Positions 18,659 to 27,119 of a stretch of 64,000 nucleotides of DNA are shown here, one piece after another (the stretch's first letter is position 1; each line of letters begins with the position of its first letter). The DNA is from Planctomycetaceae bacterium (lineage in GTDB: Bacteria; Planctomycetota; Planctomycetia; Pirellulales; Lacipirellulaceae). The DNA lies in the NCBI GenBank assembly GCA_002702655.1, contig PABB01000042.1, positions 1-64,000 on the forward strand. The letters run 5' to 3'. The translations under genes were made by a program, and so were the position numbers. A model generated the notes under the pieces. The model saw only the letters and a program-made list of their open reading frames with translations, had not been told where the DNA came from and ran no database searches.

Positions 18659-19519
18659 ATGAAACGGATCGGATTTTTCGACTACCGATTGGACAACTTC
18701 CACGCAGAGGTGTATCTCACTGCTCTGCGCGGTCCGCTGTCCCGACGCGGTTATGTCGCGAGTGCGTGCACGGCGCTTGAGGAGGCGCCCAGCCGCGAAT
18801 GGGCGAAGCAGCGGTCCCTCCCCTATTGCGCCACGCTCGATGAATTTGCGGAGCAAGTCGACTTTGTCATGGTGCTCGCCCCGTCGAATCCGGAGCTGCA
18901 TCTGGCCATGTGCCGCGCTGCATTCGCTCTTGGCAAACCGACCTTTGTCGACAAGACGTTTGCGACCAATGAGGCTGAGGCCCGCGCGATCTTCGCCATG
19001 GCGGACGAGCGGGACGTGCCCCTGCAGAGCACGTCGGCACTGCGTTCGACGGCCGTGCAGCAGTGCGTCGCCGACTTGGCCGGAACGCTGCAAAGCCTTG
19101 TTGTCTACGCGTCAGGCAGCTCTTTGGCGGAGTATGCGATTCATCCGGTGGAGTTGGCCGTCAGTTGCCTGGGGCCCGACGTGCAGCGCGTCATGCGACT
19201 GGGGCCCGACGCTCATCCGCAATTCATCCTGGAGTTCTCCGACCGACGCACTGCGCTGATTGATCTCAATCTTGGATCAGACGTTCCCTTCGCCGCGACC
19301 GTCTCCGCGCCTTACGGGCATGAGCACGTGCCGATTGACAGCGCTCGCTTGTTCGTCGACGCCATGGCCAGCATTCTCGATTTTTTTGACGCGGGGCGCC
19401 CGTTGATCGACCGGCGGGAAACGCTCGCGGTCCGTCGCGTGTTGGACGTCATCGAGGGGACTTCCCTCGGCGAGTTTGCCTCTTGCGGAGAGGCTATCGC
19501 ACTGGCGCCCCCCTTTTGA
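18659..19519 (+). CDS. Gfo/Idh/MocA-like protein, atypical and short
   Basis: A 286-residue protein. The text YCATLDEFAEQVDFVMVLAP, NPELHLAMCRAAFALGKPTF and VDKTFATNEAEA follows the Gfo/Idh/MocA Rossmann pattern, and the C-terminus continues into a short alpha/beta domain. The N-terminal nucleotide loop has no GxGxxG (MKRIGFFDYRLDNFH), and the usual EKP triad is DKT. The family is normally 330-380 residues, so this member is truncated in the second domain. It may be non-catalytic or use an unusual cofactor mode. It sits between the AnmK-like kinase and a canonical Gfo/Idh/MocA gene and is probably cotranscribed with both. Confidence 0.75.
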   Translation: MKRIGFFDYRLDNFHAEVYLTALRGPLSRRGYVASACTALEEAPSREWAKQRSLPYCATLDEFAEQVDFVMVLAPSNPELHLAMCRAAFALGKPTFVDKTFATNEAEARAIFAMADERDVPLQSTSALRSTAVQQCVADLAGTLQSLVVYASGSSLAEYAIHPVELAVSCLGPDVQRVMRLGPDAHPQFILEFSDRRTALIDLNLGSDVPFAATVSAPYGHEHVPIDSARLFVDAMASILDFFDAGRPLIDRRETLAVRRVLDVIEGTSLGEFASCGEAIALAPPF

Positions 19520-19564
19520 CTGACGTGCACCTGCCGCGAACTCCCGCCCGGAAACGCATACTCC

Positions 19565-20602
19565 ATGAAGATCGGAATCATTGGCGCCGGCGAAATTGGG
19601 CGTAAACACGCCGAAGCGGCCCGCCGTGCCGGAGCCCAAGTGAGTTGGGTCGTCGACGTCGACCCCCAGCGCGCCGCGCAGCTCGCACAGGACTGCGGGG
19701 CCGATGCCGCTGAGTCGCCCGAGCCCCTGTGGGCGGATCAGTCGACGCCGGCAGCGCTCGTGGCCGTCCCCAACAAGTGGCACGCCGACTATGCGATTGC
19801 CGCGCTTTGCGCTGGTAAAGACGTGCTGTTGGAGAAGCCGATGGCCTGCACTGTCGCCGAGTGCCAAGGCGTCAACGAAGCGGCGATCGCCAACGACCGC
19901 GTTCTGCAAATCGGCTTCGTTCATCGGTTCACCCCCGTCGGGCGGCTTGCCAAGTCACTCGTCGATCAAGGTTGCTGCGGGCAGATCTATCACGCCCGGG
20001 CGCAACTCTCGCTACGGCGCGGCATTCCCGGCCTCGGGAAATGGTTCACCACCAAAGAGACATCCGGCGGCGGTGCGCTGATGGACGTAGGCGTCCACCT
20101 GATCGATTTGGCGCTGCACGTCATGGACTTTCCGCGGGTAGGCGACGTATGCGGTCAGACTCACGCCACGTTCGGCCCGCGCATGAAAGATTACGTCTAC
20201 GATACGATGTGGGCGGGGCCGCCTGAGTATGGCGGAGCGTGCGATGTCGAAGACTCGGTGAGCGGACTTGTGCGTTTTCAGAATGGCGCCTCACTGCAGC
20301 TCGACATCGCGTGGGCGGGGAATTTTCCGCAAGATTGTGCTTCATCGTCGATGCTTTTCTTGGGGGACCGGGGCGGCGTCTCGTTCGAGTTGTTCGGCGA
20401 CCACGTCAGTCTCGCCGCCGAACGCGATGGCGCAATCGTCGACGACCGAGTCGATGCGCCAGCGTGCGATTTTTACGAGGATCAGCTTCGCGGGTTCCTG
20501 ACGGCGGTCGAGACTCGCCGCGTCACCGGCGCCACCGGGCAGCAAGGTGAAGATGTGCAATCCGTCGTCGAGCAGATCTATCGCAGCGCAGTCGGAGCAT
20601 AA
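19565..20602 (+). CDS. Gfo/Idh/MocA family NAD(P)-dependent oxidoreductase
   Basis: A 345-residue protein with a complete Rossmann loop (KIGIIGAGEIGRKHAEAARR), the catalytic-site triad EKP in VLLEKPMACT, and a GGGALMDVGVHLIDLALHVM segment with the conserved His/Asp of the second domain. Members oxidise or reduce hydroxyl groups of sugars and cyclitols. With the AnmK-like kinase, the atypical paralogue upstream, a XylR regulator and an SSS symporter, the likely role is a step in catabolism of an imported sugar. It starts 45 bases after the preceding gene. Confidence 0.9.
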   Translation: MKIGIIGAGEIGRKHAEAARRAGAQVSWVVDVDPQRAAQLAQDCGADAAESPEPLWADQSTPAALVAVPNKWHADYAIAALCAGKDVLLEKPMACTVAECQGVNEAAIANDRVLQIGFVHRFTPVGRLAKSLVDQGCCGQIYHARAQLSLRRGIPGLGKWFTTKETSGGGALMDVGVHLIDLALHVMDFPRVGDVCGQTHATFGPRMKDYVYDTMWAGPPEYGGACDVEDSVSGLVRFQNGASLQLDIAWAGNFPQDCASSSMLFLGDRGGVSFELFGDHVSLAAERDGAIVDDRVDAPACDFYEDQLRGFLTAVETRRVTGATGQQGEDVQSVVEQIYRSAVGA

Positions 20603-21066
20603 GCACCAGGACATCGGCATTGACGGCCGTCTGGACTGCGGCGAGTCGTCTCGGGATGCTCCTGAGAAAGAACAGGATGTGCGCACAACTCGAACTGAGC
20701 TGACTTACTGCCGTACGTCGCTAGCGAGTGCGTGACGGGCGTAACCTGTCATTTTCTCGTGCCGCGTGCAGTTGGATCGACTTCTGAATTCAGCGATGGG
20801 ACAATTTCGCAGAGTGCAGATCTCCGCCGCAAGTTTCGGAAGGGTTCAATAGGGCGGCGGCCGATACGACCTCCTTCGATCCGGGCGGTCAAAGTCCGCG
20901 ACGCAGCAGTCGTCAGCGTGAAGCAAACGCGCAGGTGATGCGCATGCGGTCGCCGTCGTGTTGTGGGCAGCGCAACCCAAATTGGTCTTTCAAGACGACT
21001 GGCGCGTCCCTCGGGTTGCGAGCCGTCGAAGTAGCGGTCAGGTCGACGCCACGCTGTCGATGCCGG
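20603..21066. other. Intergenic region between convergent units
   Basis: About 460 bases between the sugar locus and the minus-strand HTH gene. Short open frames have no domain or start signal. No strong T-tailed hairpin was seen. Confidence 0.4.
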
Positions 21067-21432
21067 CTAGTTGACGATGAGATCCAGCAGATCGCCAATG
21101 CGCCGATGCGCTTCGATCGGATGCCGCAACGCCTGGCCGGTCTTCACCTTGTAACGATTCTTGCGGCCTACCCGAGTTCTCTCGACGAATCCGCCGTCTT
21201 CGAGGTCCTGCACGATGCGTTGGACAGCTCGCTCGGTGATGCCGACCTGGGCCGCCACCTGTCGCAGCACCAGTTCAGGGCTTGAGTGAAGCAGAATCAG
21301 GACGTGGGCGTGGTTCGTGAGAAACGTCCAGCGATGTGCGGCCGGCTCCGCCGCAGCGGGGACGGATTGCGCCGCCGCCGGTTTCTTGGCGTTGCGGCGA
21401 TTCTTGGCAGATTTTGCAGTCTTGGCAGCCAT
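21067..21432 (-). CDS. Winged-helix (MarR/ArsR-like) transcriptional regulator
   Basis: A 121-residue protein from ATG 21432. A basic, alanine/lysine-rich N-terminal tail ([20 protein letters not shown]) precedes a winged helix of about 70 residues: [40 protein letters not shown] and [18 protein letters not shown]. The lysine-rich tail could add non-specific DNA contacts. It diverges from dabB, and a 16-base palindrome lies in the shared spacer, so it is a good candidate regulator of the inorganic-carbon operon. That link is inferred from position only. Confidence 0.8.
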   Translation of the reverse strand: MAAKTAKSAKNRRNAKKPAAAQSVPAAAEPAAHRWTFLTNHAHVLILLHSSPELVLRQVAAQVGITERAVQRIVQDLEDGGFVERTRVGRKNRYKVKTGQALRHPIEAHRRIGDLLDLIVN

Positions 21433-21623
21433 GTGTTGGGATTTCGAAGAGCGGTGTGGCCGCCGGAATTCGGCCGATTCCTTCTGTATTTTACCCCGTA
21501 TTTTCCGACAAGCAATTCGCGACATCAGTTTCGCCGTCACGGCATCCCGGCTGGGTGCAGATTGGCGGCCGCGGGGGCGATTCTTCGCAAAACGGGACTT
21601 TCCTTGAAATTCGCGAAATGCAA

Positions 21624-21647
21624 TTGACGACATAAAAGTCGTATAAT
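21624..21647 (+). promoter_or_regulatory. Candidate promoter/operator in the HTH-dabB spacer
   Basis: The sequence holds an inverted repeat ACGAC-ATAAAA-GTCGT at 21627-21642, directly followed by TATAAT at 21642-21647. TTGACG at 21624-21629 resembles a -35 box, but the spacer of 12 bases is too short for standard sigma-70, so the repeat is more likely an operator next to a -10 box. It lies about 57 bases upstream of dabB and about 190 upstream of the divergent HTH gene. Confidence 0.4.
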
Positions 21648-21703
21648 AAGATTCGTGCATCTGAAGTCACGTCAAGTTCGTCCTCGCCCAATGGGTCGTC
21701 GCC

Positions 21704-23269
21704 ATGGCCGTCTTGCCCGCCTTTGTCGTCGTCATGCTGATCGCCGCTCTGCTCGTCTCCGCAGCGCTACCGACGCGTTTCGCCTCCGCCCCGTTCATTC
21801 GGTCCGGCGCCTGGTTGCGTCTGGCCACGACGGCCCTGCTGGGAGCTTCCCTGGCCGCCGGTCCCTGGCTGGGGCTGCAGAGCCGACCGCTGTTGCAGGC
21901 GCCGATCGGCGACGCTTCGATCGACCTGCTGTATTGGAATGGCCTGGCCTGGCTCATGCTCGCCTTGGTGAGCTTCATTGGGTGGATTGTCGCCCGCTTT
22001 TCGCGAAGGCAGCTCGACGGCGATCCTGGGGGCGCGACTTACTACCGGCACGTTGCGTTAACGCTTGGCGGCATTTTGCTGGCCGTCGTTGCCGGCAATC
22101 TCCTCCTGATGCTAGCGGGGTGGCTGGCGGCCAACTTCGGTTTGCGGCGTCTGCTGGCGTACTATCAAGAGCATCCCGGCGCCCAGGAGGGCGCAAGGAT
22201 GAAGTATGCCGTCGATCAGCTCGGGGCAGCGCTGTTGGTCGGAGCCGTGGTCCTGATCTCTCAGACGTACGGCACGCTGAACCTCGCCGCGCTGGCTCAA
22301 GTCGACGCCAGCGCCGCGGCGGATGCCGCCGCTGCCGGCCTGGTTGCTTGGTTGCTCGTTTTCGCCGCCGCCGTCATTTCCGTTCAGTTTCCTTTCCATT
22401 TCTGGTTGCCCGAAGCGCTCGCCACGCCAACGCCCGTCTCCGCCTTGATGCATGCGGGCATTGTGAATGCAGGCGGCTATTTCCTGATTCGCCTGAGTGG
22501 TCTGCTCGTCGCCGCGCCGTCGGCCTTGACGATGCTGGCTGCGGCGGGAGCCGCAACCCTGTTGCTCGGCGGATTCGCCATGCTCGCCCAATCGAGCGTC
22601 AAGAAAACTCTCGCGTTTTCGACGGTCGCGCAAATGGGGCTCATGATGTTGCAGTGCGGCCTGGGAGCCTGGACCGCTGCGATGTTGCACATCGTGGCCC
22701 ACTCGCTCTACAAGGCCTACGCGTTTCTCGCCAGCGGAGACGTGCTGGTGACGGCCCAAGCCGTCAAGCCGCTCCATGGGGAAGCGTCGGCGCAACAGCT
22801 CCCCGCCGCAGTACGGCTTGCGGTCGCCGTGGCCATCGTGGCGACGTGTTACCTCGCCGTCGCGACTGCGACCGGCTTGTCACCCCTCGCCAAGCCGGGC
22901 GGTTTTTTGCTCGGGGCTGTCCTCTGCATCGCGCTGGTCCGCCGCACGTGGGTCTTGTTGCAGGACAATCTCCTGCGGATGGCGGCCGTGTCCGCCGTGA
23001 CAACGCTCGGATTGTGCCTCGTCTATTCGTTCGCCTACCTGGCGATCGACGCAGTCGTGGCGGGAAGCACCATCGCGCGGGCCCCCGCACCGGTGCAGAC
23101 CGTGTTGAGCCTTGGCGTCGGGGCGGCGCTGGCCGCCTTGCTGGCTTGGGAGTTGGCGGTCGACCGCCGGCCAAGCGGGCGAGTCGCCACAGCGTTCTAC
23201 GTGCATGCTCTCAACGGCTTTTACGTCGACGCGGCGGCCCGCCGAGTTCTGCGTTCGGTTTCTACGTAG
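21704..23269 (+). CDS. dabB: DabB-like proton-conducting membrane subunit (NuoL/MrpA family)
   Basis: A 521-residue protein from ATG 21704, with about 13-14 hydrophobic helices. It carries the antiporter-family core QFPFHFWLPEALATPTPVSA, LMHAGIVNAGGYFLIRLSGL and SSVKKTLAFSTVAQMGLMML, then MLHIVAHSLYKAYAFL, including the buried Lys/His residues used for proton transfer. In the DAC (DabA-DabB) system this subunit supplies the proton pathway that drives vectorial CO2 hydration by DabA. DabA follows 75 bases downstream. The standalone NuoL-like gene next to DUF2309 is strong support for this role rather than complex I. Confidence 0.9.
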   Translation: MAVLPAFVVVMLIAALLVSAALPTRFASAPFIRSGAWLRLATTALLGASLAAGPWLGLQSRPLLQAPIGDASIDLLYWNGLAWLMLALVSFIGWIVARFSRRQLDGDPGGATYYRHVALTLGGILLAVVAGNLLLMLAGWLAANFGLRRLLAYYQEHPGAQEGARMKYAVDQLGAALLVGAVVLISQTYGTLNLAALAQVDASAAADAAAAGLVAWLLVFAAAVISVQFPFHFWLPEALATPTPVSALMHAGIVNAGGYFLIRLSGLLVAAPSALTMLAAAGAATLLLGGFAMLAQSSVKKTLAFSTVAQMGLMMLQCGLGAWTAAMLHIVAHSLYKAYAFLASGDVLVTAQAVKPLHGEASAQQLPAAVRLAVAVAIVATCYLAVATATGLSPLAKPGGFLLGAVLCIALVRRTWVLLQDNLLRMAAVSAVTTLGLCLVYSFAYLAIDAVVAGSTIARAPAPVQTVLSLGVGAALAALLAWELAVDRRPSGRVATAFYVHALNGFYVDAAARRVLRSVST

Positions 23270-23344
23270 TTTTGCGCCTGCTGCCGTCCCGTTACTCGGG
23301 CTCTCAAAACCTCAATCACATCTCCTGGTTCGGAGAACGATCAC

Positions 23345-25957
23345 ATGATAAGAACCTCGAACAAGCCGGCCGCCGCGTTGGCAAAGGGGCCCGCGCTTCC
23401 GCACGCCCCGAGCAGCCCGATCGAAACGCCGCCGCGCGACCTGCTCGACCAAGCCCTGCAGGACGTCGCCAATCGGGTGGCGCCAGTCTGGCCGTTGTCC
23501 GATTTTGTCGCCGTCAACCCATTTCTCGGTTGGGCCGATCAGGATTGGCTGCAGGCGCGGAGGTCCCTGCGAAACGTTGCGGCCGTCGACACGCTGATGC
23601 CGCTCTCGTACTACCGTAGCAAGTTGCGTCAGGGAGAACTCGGGACGGAGGATCTCGAAGCGGCGATTGACGAATTGCTGCGGGACGGGATCCCTGGGGC
23701 TGAGACACTGGATGCGGCTGCGATCAAGGAGGAACTGTTGTCGGTTGCCCCCGCGGAGTCTGAGGCGGAGCCTAGCGCCTCTGCTTTCCAAAGTCCGGCG
23801 ATGGAGCCGCTGACCGCCGTCGTTGACCGGTATGCGCAAAGCGATTGGTCACAGTTCGTCGTCGACGAAATCTCCAAAGTCTGCGGCGCCCACTACGACG
23901 AAGGGCACGCCGTGTGGGGTAGCCCCTGGCAAAAATACACGCTCTACCAAGCTTGGCGCAGCGCGGCTGCGCATGATCGCCGGGCCGAAGTGGCCGGGCT
24001 CAGCGGATTTCGGCGCTTCATTGCTCAACTGCCTCTCACGCCTCAGGCAACCATTGCGTGCTTGCTGGATCGACTGGGCGTGCCTCAGCGTCACTGGCAA
24101 CGGTTTCTCCTCTGCCAAGCGTTCACTGTGATGGGCTGGGCGTCGCGCTGCAAATACGAGGCGGTCCAGGCGAAACGTTGCGGCGAGGAGTCGGACGACT
24201 TGCTTGCCGTCATCGCGATCCGATTGGCCTATGACGCGGCTGTCTCGGAATGCCATGGCATCACCGTCGATTGGTCAACGATCCCCGGCGACGAGTACGG
24301 CGATCACCAGGACGTTTTGTTGCGGAATTGCTTGCTTCGGGCCAGCGAGGTGTCCTACCGGAGATCGCTGCTGAGCCATTTGGCCGATGTGGGCGACCAG
24401 TCGCACGATGACGGTTCGACCGCGCCCAAGCTGGCTCGCTTCGTCTTCTGCATCGACGTACGGTCCGAGCGGATTCGGCGGGCGCTGGAGTCGTGTTCCG
24501 ACCAGATCGAGACGAGCGGCTTTGCCGGATTCTTCGGCATCCCCATGCAGTACCTGCGTTGGGGCGCATGCCGAGCGGCGAGCCATGTTCCCGCCCCGCT
24601 CGCGCCTCGGTTTCTCGTCGAGGAAGGGCTGACGCAGACGCCTGACGGAGAAGGTAAACAGCAGGTGCTGCGGCGGAGGCAGTTTGTCCGAAAGATGCGG
24701 CGCGCCTGGAAGGCCTTCCAGAGTTCGGCTGTCGGCAGTTTCGGTTTCGTCGAGACCGCCGGCTGGTGGGCGGCCGCGAAGATGGCGACTCGAACATTCG
24801 CTCTCGGCGGGAATCCTCGTGACGGGCGATTTGACGGCTTGCCGGCCGCCGACTCGAACCTGCTGGGACCGCAATTGGCGAACTTGGCGGAACGGGGCGT
24901 CTCGACGGCAGAACTCGTCGAACTGGCGCGGTCCGTCTTGAAGAATCTTGGCCTGACTGCCGAATTCCCGCGATTCGTCGTGTTGTGCGGCCACGCGAGC
25001 GAGACGACCAACAACCCGTTGCAGGCCAGCCTGGATTGCGGAGCCTGTTGCGGTCACTCCGGCGAAGCGAGTGCTCGGTTTGCAGCCGCGCTGCTGAATA
25101 TGCCTGCGGTTCGGAGCGGCCTGGAAGCGGATGGGATCATAGTTCCCGGCGACACTCGATTCGTCGCTGCGGTGCACAATACGATCTCAGATCGGATCAC
25201 GTTCTCGGACGTCGGCGATCTGCCGGCGTCGCATTGGCACGATCTGCAAACGCTCAGTTCGCATACCCAGGTCGCCGCGGCTAAGACGCGAAGCGAACGG
25301 ATGCCGCCACTTGCGGCGCGCGATGACGCCGACCTGTTGCGACGGTCGCACGATTGGTCGGAGGTGCGTCCGGAGTGGGGTCTGGCGGGCAACGCAGCAC
25401 TGGTGGTCGGGCCGCGGACGTTGACGCGCGGAGCCTCGCTCGACGGCCGGGCGTTCCTCCACGACTACGATTATCGGCATGACGACGACGGTTCCGTGTT
25501 GGAACTGATCATGACGGCGCCGATGGTCGTCACGCACTGGATCAACATGCAGTATTACGCATCGGTCGTGGACAACCGGCAATGGGGCAGCGGCTCCAAG
25601 CCGATCCACAACGTCGTCGGACGCTTCGGTCTGCTGGCTGGCGGCGGCGGAGACCTGCTGACCGGTTTGCCGCTGCAGTCCTTGCACGACGGCGAGGCTT
25701 GGCGGCACGAACCGTTGCGCCTGCAGGCGGTGGTCGCGGCGCCGCGGGAGAGAATCGCAGGCATCGTTGCACGGCATGAGCTACTGCGAAATTTGATTTC
25801 CAACGGCTGGCTGTATCTGGTCGCCGAAGAGGACGGGCGTTTCCATCGCCTGACGCGGCGGTTGGCTTGGCTGCCCTTGCATGTCGAACATGATTTGTCG
25901 GGCGAGAAGCAGGCTGACTCTTCGTCGGCTGAATACGTCGACGTCCTGCCGGAATGA
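23345..25957 (+). CDS. dabA: DabA, DUF2309 inorganic-carbon transporter subunit
   Basis: An 870-residue protein of the UPF0753/DUF2309 family. The beta-carbonic-anhydrase-like zinc site is complete: C369 and D371 in [13 protein letters not shown]550 in [13 protein letters not shown] and C565 in [13 protein letters not shown]; the 15-residue H-to-C spacing agrees with the characterised DabA as I recall it. In DAC systems the protein hydrates CO2 to bicarbonate inside the cell using energy coupled through DabB. Residues 10-35 and 135-155 are low-complexity and variable. The stop overlaps an ATG that could start cysD, so carbon uptake and sulfate activation may share a transcript. Confidence 0.93.
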   Translation: MIRTSNKPAAALAKGPALPHAPSSPIETPPRDLLDQALQDVANRVAPVWPLSDFVAVNPFLGWADQDWLQARRSLRNVAAVDTLMPLSYYRSKLRQGELGTEDLEAAIDELLRDGIPGAETLDAAAIKEELLSVAPAESEAEPSASAFQSPAMEPLTAVVDRYAQSDWSQFVVDEISKVCGAHYDEGHAVWGSPWQKYTLYQAWRSAAAHDRRAEVAGLSGFRRFIAQLPLTPQATIACLLDRLGVPQRHWQRFLLCQAFTVMGWASRCKYEAVQAKRCGEESDDLLAVIAIRLAYDAAVSECHGITVDWSTIPGDEYGDHQDVLLRNCLLRASEVSYRRSLLSHLADVGDQSHDDGSTAPKLARFVFCIDVRSERIRRALESCSDQIETSGFAGFFGIPMQYLRWGACRAASHVPAPLAPRFLVEEGLTQTPDGEGKQQVLRRRQFVRKMRRAWKAFQSSAVGSFGFVETAGWWAAAKMATRTFALGGNPRDGRFDGLPAADSNLLGPQLANLAERGVSTAELVELARSVLKNLGLTAEFPRFVVLCGHASETTNNPLQASLDCGACCGHSGEASARFAAALLNMPAVRSGLEADGIIVPGDTRFVAAVHNTISDRITFSDVGDLPASHWHDLQTLSSHTQVAAAKTRSERMPPLAARDDADLLRRSHDWSEVRPEWGLAGNAALVVGPRTLTRGASLDGRAFLHDYDYRHDDDGSVLELIMTAPMVVTHWINMQYYASVVDNRQWGSGSKPIHNVVGRFGLLAGGGGDLLTGLPLQSLHDGEAWRHEPLRLQAVVAAPRERIAGIVARHELLRNLISNGWLYLVAEEDGRFHRLTRRLAWLPLHVEHDLSGEKQADSSSAEYVDVLPE

Positions 25958-26031
25958 ACGCCAAGTGCGACCTTCCCCGGACCAACGATGCAGCCGGGGC
26001 TGACCATTGCCTTCAACCTTGTGGTTTCACG

Positions 26032-26994
26032 ATGACCGTCATATCAGATCAGGCGGCGGCCGCCATGGAGACCGCCGCGCGGGCCAGGCCCGGGTGCTCG
26101 ACGCATCTCGCGCGTCTGGAGGCCGAGAGCATCCACATCCTGCGGGAAGTGGCGGCAGAATTCGAGAATCCGACCTTGCTGTATTCAATTGGCAAGGATT
26201 CCTCGGTCATCCTCCATCTGGCTCGCAAGGCCTTCTACCCAGGCAAGCCGCCGTTTCCGTTATTGCATATCGACTCGACGTGGGAGTTCCGCGAAATGAT
26301 CGAGTTTCGCGAAAACTACGCCCGCCGCGAGTTGGGCCTCGACGTGATCGCCTACGTCAACGAAGACGGCGTGCGGGCTGGCATCAACCCGTTCGACCAC
26401 GGCAGCAAGACGTACACCGACGTCATGCGCACCCAGCCGCTCAAGCGGGCGCTGACTGAGTACCGATTCGACGCGGCCATCGGCGGCGGGCGGCGCGACG
26501 AGGAACGCTCGCGCGCCAAGGAACGGATCTTCTCGTTCCGTGATCGTGAGCATCGTTGGGACCCGCGCAACCAACGGCCCGAACTCTGGAATCTGTACAA
26601 CACCTGGACGCGAAGCGGCGAATGCTTGCGGGTATTTCCGCTTTCGAACTGGACCGAACTGGATGTGTGGCAATACATCCGACAGGAGCGCATCCCGATC
26701 GTCCCGCTCTATCTGGCCAAACGCCGGCCGGTAGTCGAGCGGGACGGCGACTTGATCGTCGTCGACGACGAGCGCATGCCCCTGCAGCCGGGCGAGCAGC
26801 CGGCGATGCGATTGGTGCGGTTTCGCACGCTCGGCTGCTACCCGGTGACAGGCGCCGTCGAATCGACGGCGACGACCGTGGATGACATCGTCCGCGAAAT
26901 GCTGACCACGCGACAGTCGGAGCGTCAAGGACGCTCGATTGACCGGGACGAGGCCGCCGCGATGGAGCGCAAGAAGCGCGAAGGGTATTTCTGA
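26032..26994 (+). CDS. cysD: Sulfate adenylyltransferase subunit 2
   Basis: A protein of 320 residues from ATG 26032. ATG 25954, overlapping the dabA stop as ATGA, is an alternative that adds 26 residues. The PP-loop ATP pyrophosphatase core is present: [36 protein letters not shown] and [20 protein letters not shown], then [19 protein letters not shown]. With CysN it makes adenosine 5'-phosphosulfate from ATP and sulfate. The gene is followed by cysNC after 125 bases. Most planctomycete genomes use these genes for cysteine synthesis and for sulfation; placement after dabA is unusual. Confidence 0.95.
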   Translation: MTVISDQAAAAMETAARARPGCSTHLARLEAESIHILREVAAEFENPTLLYSIGKDSSVILHLARKAFYPGKPPFPLLHIDSTWEFREMIEFRENYARRELGLDVIAYVNEDGVRAGINPFDHGSKTYTDVMRTQPLKRALTEYRFDAAIGGGRRDEERSRAKERIFSFRDREHRWDPRNQRPELWNLYNTWTRSGECLRVFPLSNWTELDVWQYIRQERIPIVPLYLAKRRPVVERDGDLIVVDDERMPLQPGEQPAMRLVRFRTLGCYPVTGAVESTATTVDDIVREMLTTRQSERQGRSIDRDEAAAMERKKREGYF

Positions 26995-27119
26995 CGAAGC
27001 GGCACAAGTCCGCGACCTCCGCTGCGGCCACATCGCGACCGAAACCCGCGTGAAACGAATGCAATGGCCGGCGGCTTGAGCGAATCGATTGAAGCCTTTT
27101 TTCCCAGGACTTCGCAACT

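Noticed and set aside
21624-21647. TTGACG and TATAAT as a standard sigma-70 promoter
   Set aside because: The 12-base spacing is too short; kept only as a possible operator plus -10 element.
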